Shown: positions 23,146 to 37,383, counted from the first letter of the stretch. The stretch: DNA of 64,000 nt from Mauremys mutica (GCF_020497125.1 NC_059082.1:24202965-24266964); one strand, 5' to 3'. The notes: generated by a model from the sequence alone, not told the origin. Made by a program: numbers and translations.

Positions 23146-23263
23146 GATGTATCAGTGGAGTTTCCTCAGGGAGCTTTGGGAACATACAAGAAAAGGTGGA
23201 GTGAGTTCTCGTCACAAATAGTTTTTTCTATTAAGATAGGACGGGGAAAGCAAACAACATGCC
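23146..23263 (+). pseudogene. Decayed duplicate of UNC13 exon at 28778-28874
   Basis: The bases 23146-23200 match the last 54 bases of the exon ending at 28874 in 43 positions by hand count, with one inserted base. The peptide in the shared frame reads DVSVEFPQGALGTYKK, against [16 protein letters not shown] in the real exon. The donor region follows at the same place (gtgagt here, gtaagt in the exon). A further intronic block, acaac.tgcc.tac, lies 53 bases past the donor here and 52 bases past it in the exon, so the match continues into the intron. The one-base insertion shifts the frame. The 5' half of the exon and its acceptor are not clearly preserved. Retained intron argues for a DNA-level duplication, not a retrocopy. 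Confidence 0.75.
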
Positions 23264-24950
23264 TTACCACTTCGTGTTGCCATTTTCTCCATTGAGAGCT
23301 CAGGCAAAAGGGTGACAAAAGCTGACAGCGGGAGATACCTTGTAATCAAGAATATTGATGTGTGTTGAAATGCTAGAAAGTAGATTGTGAGTAAGTGTCT
23401 GCAAAAGCGAATATTTCTAGCCTAATTTTGCTACAAACTACAGCTGTTACTAAAGTCAGTGGGAGGATCCCTATGCCTACCTACTAAGTCAGAATTTGGC
23501 TCTTTATATAAAAATAAGCCTTTAAGGAATACACTGTACCTAGCTAATGGAAAATAGGATTTTTTTTCTTCAGCTACATGATTGGATTAGAGATAACATA
23601 ATTTTTATGAAGCATTTTTATTCTTGTGGTAAAATAGTCCTAGCACTGAAGGTTAGGCTCATTTACATTCCAGAGATGAAATTGTATACAAAATTATTAC
23701 GCAGCAGTTTGAGGAACTACTTAAATGTTTTATTTTGTAAATTTAATGAGAGATTTGAATCTTAGTTGTCAAAATTAAATATGCAGTAGATCTAGCTACT
23801 AAATAAATGTTAAAGTATCATTTAAACTTTACTGGACCGTGTGAAACCAACACTTACATTCTCATCAATTTTGCATATCGTGGTTGGGTTAATAAAAGCG
23901 CTGAAATCATAGCAACAGTTAAAAGTCTGTGTTTGAATCTGGCTTTGCAATTCATCAAATGTAAAGTTTTCTAGTTTGTTTTATTTTCATCTTTAAAGTG
24001 TTGGCTGGGTAACTGTATGGAGAGACGTTAATATGAAGTCAAGTCACACACAAAAATATCTCGCTCTCGCTCTCTTTGGCTTGTTTAACAAAAGTCCAAC
24101 TCTAACGTTTTCTACATTTTTGCAGTGGCAAAGACATAGAGCAAAGATTGGGAACTGACTGGATAATTAGATGATTTGTGGCTCACTACTATGGTAGTTT
24201 AGTGGCTCACTACTATGTAGGTGGTAATCTAGGACAGCAAAATACGATTGACAGAAAACAGTGGGCTGATAGGCACAGAGATTTGCTAGTTTGCCTCAGG
24301 CAACAGAACACTAGTACTAGCTTTGGATATTATGCAATTGCACAGTTTATTTTTAAAGGAAATTTTTACACACTTTATTCATAAAAAGGGAACTTGTCCT
24401 TCCTTTGATAACTACAGATTGTCAGTATTTTACATGAAATCCATACATGAAGTGTATTGGTATTGATCATAAGCTCTTACCCATTCCTTGGTATGGAAAC
24501 ATTGTAAGAATATACAAAGTTGCCATAATCTAATTGTTCATTCTCTTACTCCCTGTTTGATGGCATAGTCCTTCAGTGCATAGCTGGTGGGAGATAAAGG
24601 CATGCATTTCATGGTTCCTTCATCTACAATAAAAAGTTCCACATCCCCCCACACCTGGTCTTCTCTTGCATTCCCTTGTTGTTTAGGTGGACCACACATC
24701 AGCATTATTGTTAAAGTGGATTGCCTTCAAGATAGCTTTTACATATGTCTAAAGTTAGGATTATTACAGTTTTTGCAACTATCAAGTAGTGAAGTTCTCT
24801 GGTGTTGGAAGTAGAGCTGGGTGAATTTTTTTTTACAGTGAAAAGTGTAGTTTCAGGTGAACCAAAACATTTCACAAATTTGCATCCATTTCACTTAATT
24901 GTTTAAGTCTAAACATTTAGAATTTTCTGTTTGAAACCACTTTTCATTTA

Positions 24951-25136
24951 AAAGCAGCAAAGAATCCTGTGGCACCTTATAGACTAACAGACGTTTTGGA
25001 GCATGAGCTTTCATGGGTGAATATCCACTTCGTCACCCACGAAAGCTCATGCTCCAAAACATCTGTTAGTCTATAAGGTGCCACAGGATTCTTTGCTGCT
25101 TTTACAGATCCAGACTAACACGGCTACCCCTCTGAT
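24951..25136. mobile_element. Fold-back Penelope-like element insertion
   Basis: Identical 12-bp duplications, acttttcattta, flank the insert at 24939-24950 and 25137-25148. The insert is a near-perfect hairpin. The left arm, about 24951-25018 (aaagcagcaaagaatcctg onward), is the inverted complement of about 25037-25104, and an extra tail ends in acacggctacccctctgat. The arm sequence is the terminal repeat of the PLE at 40257. No coding remains. Confidence 0.8.
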
Positions 25137-26344
25137 ACTTTTCATTTAGAACTTTCCATCAATTTTATTTAAAAAAAAAAAGAAAATGAAAAAGCTCAAA
25201 ATCGAAGTGAAACTTTTTGATTTACCTGAAAAGGGGTGGGTGGGAAGGATTTGAATTTTTGAAACTTCCAAAATAGCTGTAGAGAGGCCCTTTATTCCAA
25301 AACCCGAATACAGAGTTGGAATGTGGTTTTAAAAAAATAGAAAATGGCCACATGCAAAGCCTGCTTGCTGGGCCCAGGTGTAAAGTGATCCCTGGAAAAG
25401 CACAACTTTACCTGTGCTTTTCATGAAATTGAAGTGCTGTAAGTAAATAGAGTTTACAAGCAACAAATACAGTGTTTAGGAACAGTGCCCCCATTCCCCT
25501 CCCCTACTGTAATATAATTTCTGCACAACTGAGATACTGACAAAAATTGCTACCATGGTAAAAAAAATCTTCTAGCTGTCCTGTGTATTGGAAGAAACTT
25601 CCCTCCCTTGCATCCCTCGATAGGAATATGTAGGCAAGGTGGAGGCACCAAATTTAAAAAGCAGTTTAATAAAATAACACTATCAAAATGGCTCTTCTAT
25701 TGGTGGTGCAGAGGAAAAAAATCAACTATATTAAGAGTTGTAGAGGTGTCTTCTCCTTCCCACTACTGCAATTTATTTAGTGTTAACTACACACTATACG
25801 AGCAATCTGTTTAGAGCTACAGTAGTCACTTCTTCAGACTTTTCCAATAGTTATGGCTAGCTATTATTTTCTTTTGTTTACCTCATGCTTGCATTTTTAT
25901 TTCTTGCCTATCTTCTTTTCCAGTGCACTTCATACCACTCTAAGAGGAATCAGAATAAAGGAAGAGAGTTTGATATATAAACTATTAGAATATTCTCCTT
26001 TTATTGAATCTTCATTCTTCACTTTGGCAGCAAGACACTATAGCATTCTATTTATGCTGTGAAAGTATTCTCTTTACTTCACAGATAGCTAAAGATCATT
26101 TCAGTGGTGGGGGCTTCAAAACGTTTTACATAATTTGTGCCCTGACATTTTCCAGGTGCTGAGAAGCCACAGTTGAAACTGTGGGTGCTGAGTTCCTCTG
26201 AGAAATGAGACTACTTGCCCTTAGATGCAAGTACTGTATAATTTATTTCACTAGAGCTAGTAATGTTAGAAATGGCATTGAGACATAAGAATGTTATTTA
26301 CAATCAGAACTTTATGAAATGTTTTTATTTTCTCTATTCTATAG

Positions 26345-26471
26345 AACATGAAAAGCAGCGGTTATGCAAGAGCACAGATTATATGAATTTGCACTTCAAA
26401 GTGAAATGGTTTTATAATGAGTATGTGCGAGAACTCCCTGCCTTACAGGATGCAGTGCCCGAGTATTCTCT
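26345..26471 (+). CDS. UNC13C: UNC13C-like exon 1 of 5 seen (MUN domain, MHD1 part)
   Basis: Acceptor: a pyrimidine-rich tract ending ctatag at 26344. Donor: GTAAGT at 26472. The 127-base exon finishes a codon begun upstream (G|AA), then reads [20 protein letters not shown] and [21 protein letters not shown], ending with two bases (CT) of a leucine codon. This is the strongly conserved Munc13 MUN-domain segment around MHD1. UNC13 proteins are presynaptic active-zone factors that prime synaptic vesicles by helping open syntaxin for SNARE assembly. The paralogue call C rests on [16 protein letters not shown] and the very large introns; A or B are less likely. Confidence 0.9.
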
Positions 26472-29051
<2,580 letters not shown>

Positions 29052-29465
29052 TGAGTGATTTTTTACCTATCTAAGTTCCCCTTGCAATTGCAGAACTTAT
29101 TAGTTGCTTGCCCTACACTAGGGCTTAGTGCTGCTTTGCACTGCTCAGCAGCTGCTACATTTAATCTGTGAGGTGGCAGGCCTTCAGAGGTTCCTTTCTA
29201 TAGTTTCTGTATTGGTTTATACAGAACTTTCAGATGAGCACCCTTTTGGATGAACATTTTTATAGAAAAATATCTTTATCATACATTTATTGATGCAGTG
29301 CAATGATAAAAAAAATATTACTACAGCAATGTCATATTAATATAATAGTAGCATTCTCCATTTAGGAGAGGGAGTATCTACAGTTACTAAATTCAAGTCT
29401 CATAAGCTGCAGATGACACGTTTCCATAAGATCATATTGCTGTCAGACCAAAAAACCATTGGTAA

Positions 29466-29525
29466 AATCCTGGCCCTGTTGAAGCCAATCGGTGTGTTGC
29501 TATCGACTTCAGTGGAACCAGGATT
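29466..29525. repeat. Short palindromic dispersed repeat
   Basis: atcctggccctgttgaag and cgacttcagtggaaccagga are imperfect inverted complements around a 20-base centre. Similar words (gaagtcaatgg) occur near 39090. The family is not certain. Confidence 0.4.
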
Positions 29526-29872
29526 CCATGCCACATATTTTGTGCAGAGATTCAGGTAGAGCTCCAAAGAAGGCTAAATATTTATGTCCTAGTACTGAAA
29601 TGCAGCCCTGTAGTGCAGACTCCTTGGAGTCCTAATGAAGCCAATGAGACTCCACGCAGGTATAAGTGTCTACAGAAGTGTCCACACAAGTATAAGTATC
29701 TACACTAGCAAATCCCAGTGCAGGACTATTGCTGTAGTTTGTAAAGCTTCATTCTGTTCCCGAAACAAAAGAAAAGAACACACAAAATCAGTTTCTGTGT
29801 TACACCCTGTAAAAGTGCAAGCAATTTTTTTTAATACCCGTTTTCTGGCTCTAGGATGGATTTAAAGTGTTA

Positions 29873-32223
29873 GGGTATGTCTACACTACGGGATTCCGAT
29901 TTTACAGAAATTGATTTTTTGAAACAGATTGTATAAAGTCAAGTGCACGCGGCCTCACTAAGCACATTAATTCGGCAGTGTGCGTCCATGTACCGAGGCT
30001 AGCGTCGACTTCCAGAGCATTGCACTATGGATAGCTATCCCATAGTTCCCGCAGTCTCTTCCGCCCATTGGAATTCTGGTTTGAGATCCCAATACCTGAT
30101 GAAGCCAAAAATATTTTGTGGATGGTTATGGGTAAATGTCGTCAGTCAATCCTCCCTCCGTGAAAGCAACGGCAGACAATCATTTCGCACCCTTTTCCCT
30201 GGATTGCCCAGGCAGACGCCATAGCACGGCAACCATGGAGCCCGTTCAGCATTTTTTCACTGTCACCGTATGTCTACTGAATGCTGCTGACAGACACAGT
30301 ACTGCAGTGCTACACAGCAGCATCCCCTTGCCTTTGCAAGTTAGCAAAGATGGTTACCAGCCACACTGTACCGTCTGCTGCTTTGCAAGTTGACAAAGAC
30401 AGTTACCAGTCATACTGTATCGTCTGCTGCTGTCATGGGTGCTCCTGGCTGGCCTCGGTAAAGTCGGTCAGGGGCATCTGGACAAAAATGGGAATGACTC
30501 CCCAGGTCATTCTCTTCTTTAAGTTTTGTCTAATGGAGAGTCAGTCCTGCCTAGAATATCAGGCAAGCCTACTAAAGAACCAGAGAGGCAAACAGCCGCT
30601 CCAGGTCAGAGCCCCAGACATCCCGCAGAAAAGATGAGCTGCATGCCATTCTAGGGGGTGCCCCTGCAACAACCTCACCCGTTGCTTCCCTCCTCCCCCA
30701 CCCCTCTTGGGCTACCTTGGCAGTTATCCCCTCATTTGTGTGATGAAGTAATAAAGAATGTATGAATAAGAATCAACACTGACTTTATTGCCTCTGCAAG
30801 CAGAGATCAAAGGGCGGAGGGGAGGGCGGTTGGCTTACAGCGAAGTAGAGTGAACCACCATTCTGCACTTACTCAGCCTTTAGCTGAAAATGGGAATCTG
30901 TGACAAGCACTAGGATAGAAGCACAGACAGGACTGAATCTCCATTTGTGTGTGGGCTTTTGGTTGACACTGGTAAAATACAAAATGTCCCAGGATATGTA
31001 TGTTGGGGGACTGTTCTAAATGGCAGCTTAATTTTTTTATTTGCAGCAAAATGTAGAGGTCTGAGTATCTGATTGTGAGCTCTGGTAGCAAGAGGAAGGC
31101 TGGGGTAGGTGCGACCTGCGGTGCTGCTGACTGGGAAAGCAGCCTGAGGCAGAAGCCTCCAGTTGCCATGATATTCCGGGCAGGCTGAATCTCCATTAGA
31201 CAAAACTTAAAGAAGAGAATGACCTGGAGTCATTCCCATTTTTGCCCAGGCGCCCACGACCGACCTCAGCGAGGCCAGCCAGGAGCACCCATTGGATGAT
31301 GATGACGGATACCAGTCATACTGTACCATCTGCAATCCTCAAGGCAAGGCAAGGAGATGCTGCTGTGTAGCGCTGCAGCACTGCGTCTGGCAGCAGCATC
31401 CAGTAGACATACGGTGACATTGAAAAAAGGCGAGAAACCATTTTTTCCCTTTGCTTTCACAGAGGGTGGGGGGCTGACGACATATACCCTGAACCACCCC
31501 TGACAATGTTTTTGACCCTTCAGGCTTTGGGAGCTCAGCCCAGAATTCAAATGGTTTTTGGAGAGTGCGGGAACTGTGGGATAGCTACAGTCGTCAGTCG
31601 CCCCTCCCTCCGTGAGCGTCCGTTTGATTCTTTGGCTTTCTGGTACGCTTGTCTCAGCTCCTTAAGTTTCACGCAGCACTGTGTTGTGTCCCTCTTGTGG
31701 CCTTTGTCTATCATGGCCTTGGAAATTTTTTCAAATGTTTTGGCATTTCGTCTTTTGGAACGGAGTTCTGATAGAACAGATTCATCTTCCCATAGAGAGA
31801 TCAGATTAAGTATCTCCCGAACGGTCCATGCTGGAGCTCTTTTTTGATTCTGGGACTGCATGGTCACCTGTGCTGATCAGCGCTCCATGCTGGGCAAACA
31901 GGAAATAAAATTCAAAAGTTCGCGGGGCTTTTCCTGACTACCTGGCCAGTGCATCTGAGTTCAGATTGCTGTCCAGAGCGGTCACAATGGTGCACTGTGG
32001 GATAGCTTCCGGAGGCCAATACCGTCGAATTGTGGCCACACTAACCCTATTTCGAAATGGCAATGTCGATTTCAGCGCTACTCCCCTCGTCGGGGAGGAG
32101 TACAGAAATCGATTTTAAGGGCCCTTTATATAGAAGTAAAGGGCTTCGTTGTGTGGACGGGTGCAGGGTTAATTCGATTTAACGCTGCTAAATTCGACAT
32201 AAACTCATAGTGTAGACCAGGCC
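29873..32223 (-). mobile_element. PIF/Harbinger element with long inverted arms
   Basis: Termini are gggtatgtctacacta on the left and the complement of ggcctggtctacacta on the right. Both are flanked by TTA (29870-29872 and 32224-32226), the 3-bp duplication typical of PIF/Harbinger. An inner segment, about 30139-30541, recurs inverted at about 31189-31600. Shared words include gtgctcctggctggcctcgg, gtctaatggaga and gtatgtctact. A 650-bp single-copy centre separates the arms. The right arm carries a Myb/SANT frame; no DDE transposase is visible. Confidence 0.82.
31547..31867 (-). CDS. Harbinger-associated Myb/SANT-like protein fragment
   Basis: A 106-codon minus-strand frame opens TMQSQNQKRAPAWTVREILN, then LISLWEDESVLSELR, KTFEKISKAM, CCVKLKELRQAYQKAKESNG. 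The W at the start of helix 1, the second W, the K-x-L-x-x-x-Y near the end and the basic tail fit the Myb/SANT-like (trihelix-type) DNA-binding domain. Harbinger elements encode such a protein next to the transposase to bind element ends. It lies wholly inside the element, so I treat it as transposon-derived, probably truncated. Whether it is still expressed cannot be judged here. Confidence 0.65.
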   Translation of the reverse strand: MTMQSQNQKRAPAWTVREILNLISLWEDESVLSELRSKRRNAKTFEKISKAMIDKGHKRDTTQCCVKLKELRQAYQKAKESNGRSRREGRLTTVAIPQFPHSPKTI

Positions 32224-32328
32224 TTAGAAATTCAATGAATACTGTTGTATTGTCAGAACGTGGGTTTGCAAATGTTAACTCATTTTAATTGGGGTTTTTG
32301 TTCCCTCCCCCTCTTTATTCTCCTCTAG

Positions 32329-32472
32329 TTCCAGCAAACATCAGATCATGCCCTTTTCTCTTGCTCTGTGGTAGATGTCTTCACACAACTCAATCAAAGC
32401 TTCGAGATTATCAAGAAACTGGAGTGCCCTAATCCTGAAGCACTGTCTCATTTAATGAGAAGATTTGCAAAG
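32329..32472 (+). CDS. UNC13C: UNC13C-like exon 3 of 5 seen (MUN domain)
   Basis: The acceptor AG is at 32327-32328 and the donor GTAGAT starts at 32473. The 144 bases form 48 whole codons: [40 protein letters not shown] and HLMRRFAK. The sequence continues smoothly from DKKDG of the previous exon, as in all UNC13 proteins. [18 protein letters not shown] supports UNC13C over UNC13A. There are no stops or frameshifts. Confidence 0.94.
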
Positions 32473-33827
32473 GTAGATTAAAATCAATGCATCTTGACCA
32501 AGTTTCGGAGAAAGTGACATTCTGTTGTCATTGTGCTTAAAAACATTCTAATGTTATTTAGAACCCATATTCCCTGTTGCAGACCAGGATCCTTAGAGAA
32601 ATTGTTTTGTTTTTATTCTTGGAGAATGACCAGTTTATTTTCTCTTAATTCATCACCCAATTTGAAGAACTCTAATCTCTGGACTTCATGTTTTAGTAAA
32701 ACTACATACGAGCATATGTTACCAAATGTCTTGACTTCTTTGGTGTTCTTTTTAATCATTGAATCACTACTTAGATTTCAGAGCAATTCATCAGTGAAAC
32801 ATAGTGATCTGTCAGGTTTGTGGGATTGCTGGAAGAAATCTGGAGCCTTACTTCTGCATAGTTTTGGCACCAAAGCATTGTTGGTTGAAGCCCCTCCAGA
32901 GTGTGTGTGTTTGTTTTTTTTCTTGCTCTGCCACCTTATCAGCATGTTGGTCCTTCTGATGGATAGTTTGCCCTGCTAAGATGTTTTGGAAGCTTGGTGA
33001 ATTTATGAGCTTTTCTTAAAGACCCAGTGCGGCTAGTTCATCTCTCATTCTTTGATGTCACTTAAAATCAACGATTTTCCATTTTCTGTGGATTGCTAAA
33101 GAATACATTGAAAAGTGCTGATCTCTGTGGGACCTTATGTGCTGCCTTCTCTTTCTCCATTTTAAGGTTTCACCACTGATAAATACTCCCTGCTTAAGGT
33201 CTATCAGCCAGGATTTCTTAACTTACTTTATTGTACAATATTTCTAGCTATACAGTATCCTTCCAACATTTTGAGCCAGATCCTTGGCCCCTGCTAAGAC
33301 CTTTTTGAATCTTCAGAGCAGCTGAAAGGGACCTAAACCAGTCCTGAAAGGGTTTCTAAAGATTCCCCAGAATAGGGATGTCCTAAGCTGGCGTAAAGCA
33401 GGCATAGCTGACTTTATACCACTTACTCCCCCCACCTCTGATATAAGGGGAATGGGGAATGCATGATAGGAATGTGTTGGGACAGGAGGACCAAAGCAAG
33501 AGCCCCAGGTTTGGAGAGAGGAAAATTTACTTTGTGCCAGCTTACCGCACCCCAACGGCATCAATCATCAGCTCAGCACAGAAGAGGATATGACCTTCTA
33601 TACTTGTTAAAGCAATACCATAGAACTGCCAGATCTCAAGGGCCATCAGGGGCCAGAGGCAGTGCTATGACAAAGACCCTCATTTCCAACTGATCCCCCC
33701 AGGATCTACAGGGCTGGGGAGCGGGTCCTGTGGCCTATTTGGCAGTGCATGATGGGGGAGGAACTCAAGGAGGGCATCGTCATAGGTCTTTCCTCCCAAG
33801 GGCTCTCAGCTGTGGGCTTTGCTTTGG

Positions 33828-34052
33828 AAGGGGACCAGAGAACTGGACCAGGATTCAGGAGACTTAGGTGCTATTCTCAGTTTCTAAATCCAACTGCCAC
33901 TGCATTGTTAGGTGACCTTGGGCAAGTCATTTCACTGCTTTGTGCGTCAGTTTCCCCATCTGTAAAATTGGGGTAATAATGGTTGTCTCCTTTGTGAAGC
34001 ACTTTGAGATCTGTTGATGAAAAGCACTATGCAAGAGCTAGATGATATTATT
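33828..34052 (+). repeat. MIR SINE, nearly complete
   Basis: Ordered MIR blocks: a gattcaggagacttaggtgc head side, gtgaccttgggcaagtca, gcgtcagtttccccatctgt and aaaattggggtaataat, followed by the 3' tail gaagcactttgagatc. Confidence 0.85.
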
Positions 34053-34919
34053 TTGCTCATTATGTTTCTCAAAATACCATAAGTGATTAAGCTATGTCAT
34101 GTGCTGTTCACCTGCCATTTTTTTGTTTGTTAACCTAAGGTTATTTCTGGGTTCTATGGTCTGAGTCACAAGTTTTAGACCACAGACATGTTCATTTTTC
34201 TGAATGCCAAGGATTAAACATATTTTTCTTTTGAAAATAGACTCCACTGCTGAGACCTTGCATGTCAAGTTCTAACCTTCTGCGGGTATTAACAGCTGAG
34301 TTTACAGGGTTCTCCCTTAAAGACTTGCCAGTTACCTTAGATAAATAATATCACCTGAGCATTAACAGTATTTCCCTTAATTCCCAGAATAATAACTACA
34401 AGGAGGTAGAGGTAATACTGCTAATACAGGGTGATCACTGTATATATGCCTGAAAAGCAGTGTTTGTTGTAGAGCCTTAACTATAGTTATAATAAACCTA
34501 TCTGGAAAATGTGGTGCTGTGTGCAAGTGAAATATCACACTTCAGGTAAAGGCCAAAAGTAATTTTCTCTGTCATATTTGAAGGCAAGTTTGAACAGCTG
34601 GGGGTGGATCAGCCACCTGTTTTTTCTAGGTTTATTAATCTGTTGTTTGATAAGCTTGCACATTTTGTTAGGCCAACTTTCTACTTGGATTGCCACATTC
34701 TTTTGCAAGCTTTAGAATTCCATTACAATGCCAAGGGATATGAAATAGTTTGTATTTACACATAATTCTGTGCTTTCATCACAACTTTTCTCAGTCTGTA
34801 AACAAAGTATATATTCATGTGATTGTTGAGGATTAAGTTCACATTGCTGGGGTTTAAACATTGCTGCTTTGGTTCTTATTTATCCATTATATTTTAATCT
34901 GTAGGTCATTACCCTAGAG

Positions 34920-35172
34920 CAGTGTTTCCCAAACTTGGGATGCTGCTTGTGTAGGGAAAGCACCTGGCGGGCCGGGCCGGTTTGTTTACCTGCTGCGTCC
35001 GCAGTTCCAGCTGATCACGGCTCCCACTGGCCGCGGTTCGCTGCTCCAGGCCAATGGGAGCTGCTGGAAGTGGTGGCCAGTACGTCCCTCAGCCTGTGCC
35101 GCTTCCAGCAGCTCCCATTGGCCTGAAGCAGCGAACCGCGGCCAGTGGGAGCCGCGATCGACTGAACCTTAG
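34920..35172 (+). mobile_element. hAT-type MITE with palindromic core, truncated
   Basis: It starts cagtgtttcccaaacttggg, a typical hAT end. Arms at about 35011-35070 and 35099-35160 are inverted complements (ctcccactggccgcggttcg versus cgaaccgcggccagtgggag). The far terminus is missing, so no target duplication can be read. The fragment at 1113-1268 belongs to the same family. Confidence 0.65.
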
Positions 35173-35518
35173 TATATGTCGCACAATGCACAAACTAGAG
35201 CCCCTCAATGTTCTTACTTCTCAGTGTCAATTTAACTAAATGCAAAGTGTTTCTGTTATAGAAAATTACATTCCATTAAAAAAGAAACATTATCCATTGT
35301 GAAGGGATTTAAAATGTGACCTTTCCAATTTTCTAAGCAAATGCAAATTAAATTTTTGTAAATTTAATTCAGAACAATTTTCTATCATTTACAAATATTA
35401 TCTGCTTTGAAAACAAGCCTCCACTTTCACTTGAATACTATTTTGTATTTTTACTTACAATTCTTCAGACTGTTACATGATTATATATCCCAATTAAACA
35501 TTTCCTTTTCCACCCTAG

Positions 35519-35596
35519 ACGATCAACAAAGTGCTCCTTCAGTATGCTGCAATTATTTCAAATGACTTCAGTTCATACTGTGATAAAGAAATTTTG
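35519..35596 (+). CDS. UNC13C: UNC13C-like exon 4 of 5 seen (MUN domain)
   Basis: The acceptor tract ccttttccaccctag ends at 35518 and the donor GTAAGT starts at 35597. The 78 bases give [20 protein letters not shown] then CDKEIL, in phase 0 at both ends. The block is the conserved UNC13 helix following RRFAK. The two residues before the junction are I-L, giving DKEIL|PCIL. From memory of the family this position is usually more polar (for example DKE-N/K-V), so this is a small oddity without loss of frame or length. Confidence 0.93.
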
Positions 35597-36071
35597 GTAA
35601 GTAAAATTTGAAAAATACTAATATTATTTCTGATATTATTTCTGTCTTTAAAATGTGCACTTAGAGCTCTTATTATATTTACTGGAAATATGATCATTTT
35701 ATTGCAAGGAAATTAATGGAAAAAGGGAGAGTTTTTTTTCCAGAGGATAACCTATTTTCCTTGATTGCGTACATTGTAACGTAAGCACTGACGCGGGTGG
35801 GGGAAGGAAAGGATAAATGAATATTAGAAGGAGAAATACTATGCACAGAGAAGTGTGGAAGAAACTGTGATTTCCTATATTTGAAGTGATTACATTGATG
35901 GGGATTTGCACCCAAAAACCTTAGCTCTAAATTAAGGAGGTTTTTGTGTGTGACGGAATCCTATATTCTCTCCTAAATCCCAGTAAATGATAAATGACTG
36001 TAATATGACACATCCTCACCTCCACCCATCTACTCTTGTTCATACACTAGTGAAAAAGAATGATAAACTAT

Positions 36072-36440
36072 TGTGCTGCCTTGCTGGCTGCAGAGAATTC
36101 TTGAATAACAAGCCCAACGGACACAGCAGTAAATGAGACACAGACAGTGCGGTTCAATAAGAGTCACAATATTATTAATGACTTAACATAACCTAGGAAC
36201 ACCCCCGCAGCAAACTGACCCAGTGTATGGTGTCACTACTGTGCCATCAAGACCAATACACCCAGGAAAGGCCATGCTGGGCCTTGCCCAACAAGTACCG
36301 CACCAGGAGTTGGCACATGCCATCACTGTGTACTACCTTGTCCTGATCTGAGTAACTGAGGGGCAACCCAAGAGGTACCTCATTCTGTCTGTATATTTAG
36401 GTTCAAACTCATATGCAGGACCTGGCCTTAACCTGTCACA
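36072..36440 (-). repeat. Probable solo LTR
   Basis: On the minus strand the segment runs from tgtgacaggtt to gcagcaca, the TG...CA ends of an LTR, over 369 bases. No internal retroviral coding adjoins it. I find no convincing target duplication, so the limits are tentative. Confidence 0.45.
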
Positions 36441-37383
36441 TCTTTATGCACAGGTATGGGATTATGTTAATTGTTCCTGGACCAACAGCAATGTTTGGGA
36501 CAAATACATAGCTGTAAAGAGACAGTGTTTCTCCAGTCCCAAAAGATTGGGCCTTGCTTGTGCTCTGGGAAGATAGAAAATCCCAGACTGAATGGCTAGT
36601 CGACAGTCTTGGAGAATCCTTTCTCAGCCCCTAAAAGGTGATCAGTTGAAATTCAAAGCCCACTTAGAATAGTGCTAACAAATTAGGACGTGCAGGAACC
36701 ACTGTGGGAGGGAGAGACAGCTCAGCAAAATGATGCTGAAAGCCAGGAAAGTCCTGCAGTAAATAACTCTCTCCCAGTCCCTTCTAGAGAGGGAGTAGAG
36801 CTATTAGCCACCAGCCACAGCATCCAAATTGTCCTATTTGGCACTGCAGGGGACTGGCAAAGGACAAATAGGGAGCACCCACATGAAACTCAGAACACAG
36901 GAAAATCCTCCCAGAGTGCAGAAGGACTGTCTCACCCATTGCTGGTCCCAGCAAACAGTCCCTGAATGGCGTGGGCGTTCTGTGAGGTTCTTTGCACCTC
37001 AACTCCCATTAGAGTCTAGACAACATAAGGGTGTTTAGCACCTTGGAGGAGAATCCCGGCTTCTGGCAGGACTGGGCCCAACATCCTAAACTAAGCTAAA
37101 GAGAGAATTTTGAGAGAATGAAAAGCTGTTGTTCAAAAACCCAGAAGTTCAGAACTCTTTTATAGATTTATGAAAGTTAAGAACTAAACTGCAGCACAAA
37201 TTATTTTTTTCACACTGGGGGAGGAAATATGTTGGTGAGATTGGAACTGAACTGAATAAATGGAAAAATGGAAATAATATGCCCTAGTTGTCACCGGAGC
37301 GTGATATTATCACGATCCAAAGGTCACCAGCATATACAACAAAAGAAATCAGAAATATGTTATAGCTAAATAGCTGTACACAG

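Larger units (their letters stand above)
1..26344 (+). other. UNC13C: Intron of UNC13C-like gene, upstream of first exon seen (3' part)
   Basis: Everything before the acceptor AG at 26343-26344 is read as one intron, because no earlier MUN-domain exon could be found by eye. It holds the transposons listed separately. Stretches where I see only AT-rich unique-looking DNA with no gene are about 1-1110, 1441-3626, 3819-4327, 10282-13457, 13630-14544, 14651-16438, 17800-18169, 18261-21233, 23264-24938 and 25149-26330. Short open frames in these stretches lack codon structure or recognisable domains. A missed small exon cannot be excluded. Confidence 0.7.
32473..35518 (+). other. UNC13C: UNC13C-like intron (3.0 kb)
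   Basis: It holds a MIR copy (33828-34052) and a palindromic hAT fragment (34920-35172). The remaining stretches, 32473-33827, 34053-34919 and 35173-35505, show nothing recognised. Confidence 0.9.

Noticed and set aside
23146..23263. Processed retrocopy as the origin of the exon-like match
   Set aside because: The match crosses the donor and continues into intron sequence, and no neighbouring exon is joined to it.
24951..25136. microRNA-like hairpin
   Set aside because: The hairpin is explained by two inverted PLE termini with a target duplication.
31547..31867. Myb/SANT frame as an independent host gene
   Set aside because: It sits inside a Harbinger element with TTA duplications and has no host-gene structure.
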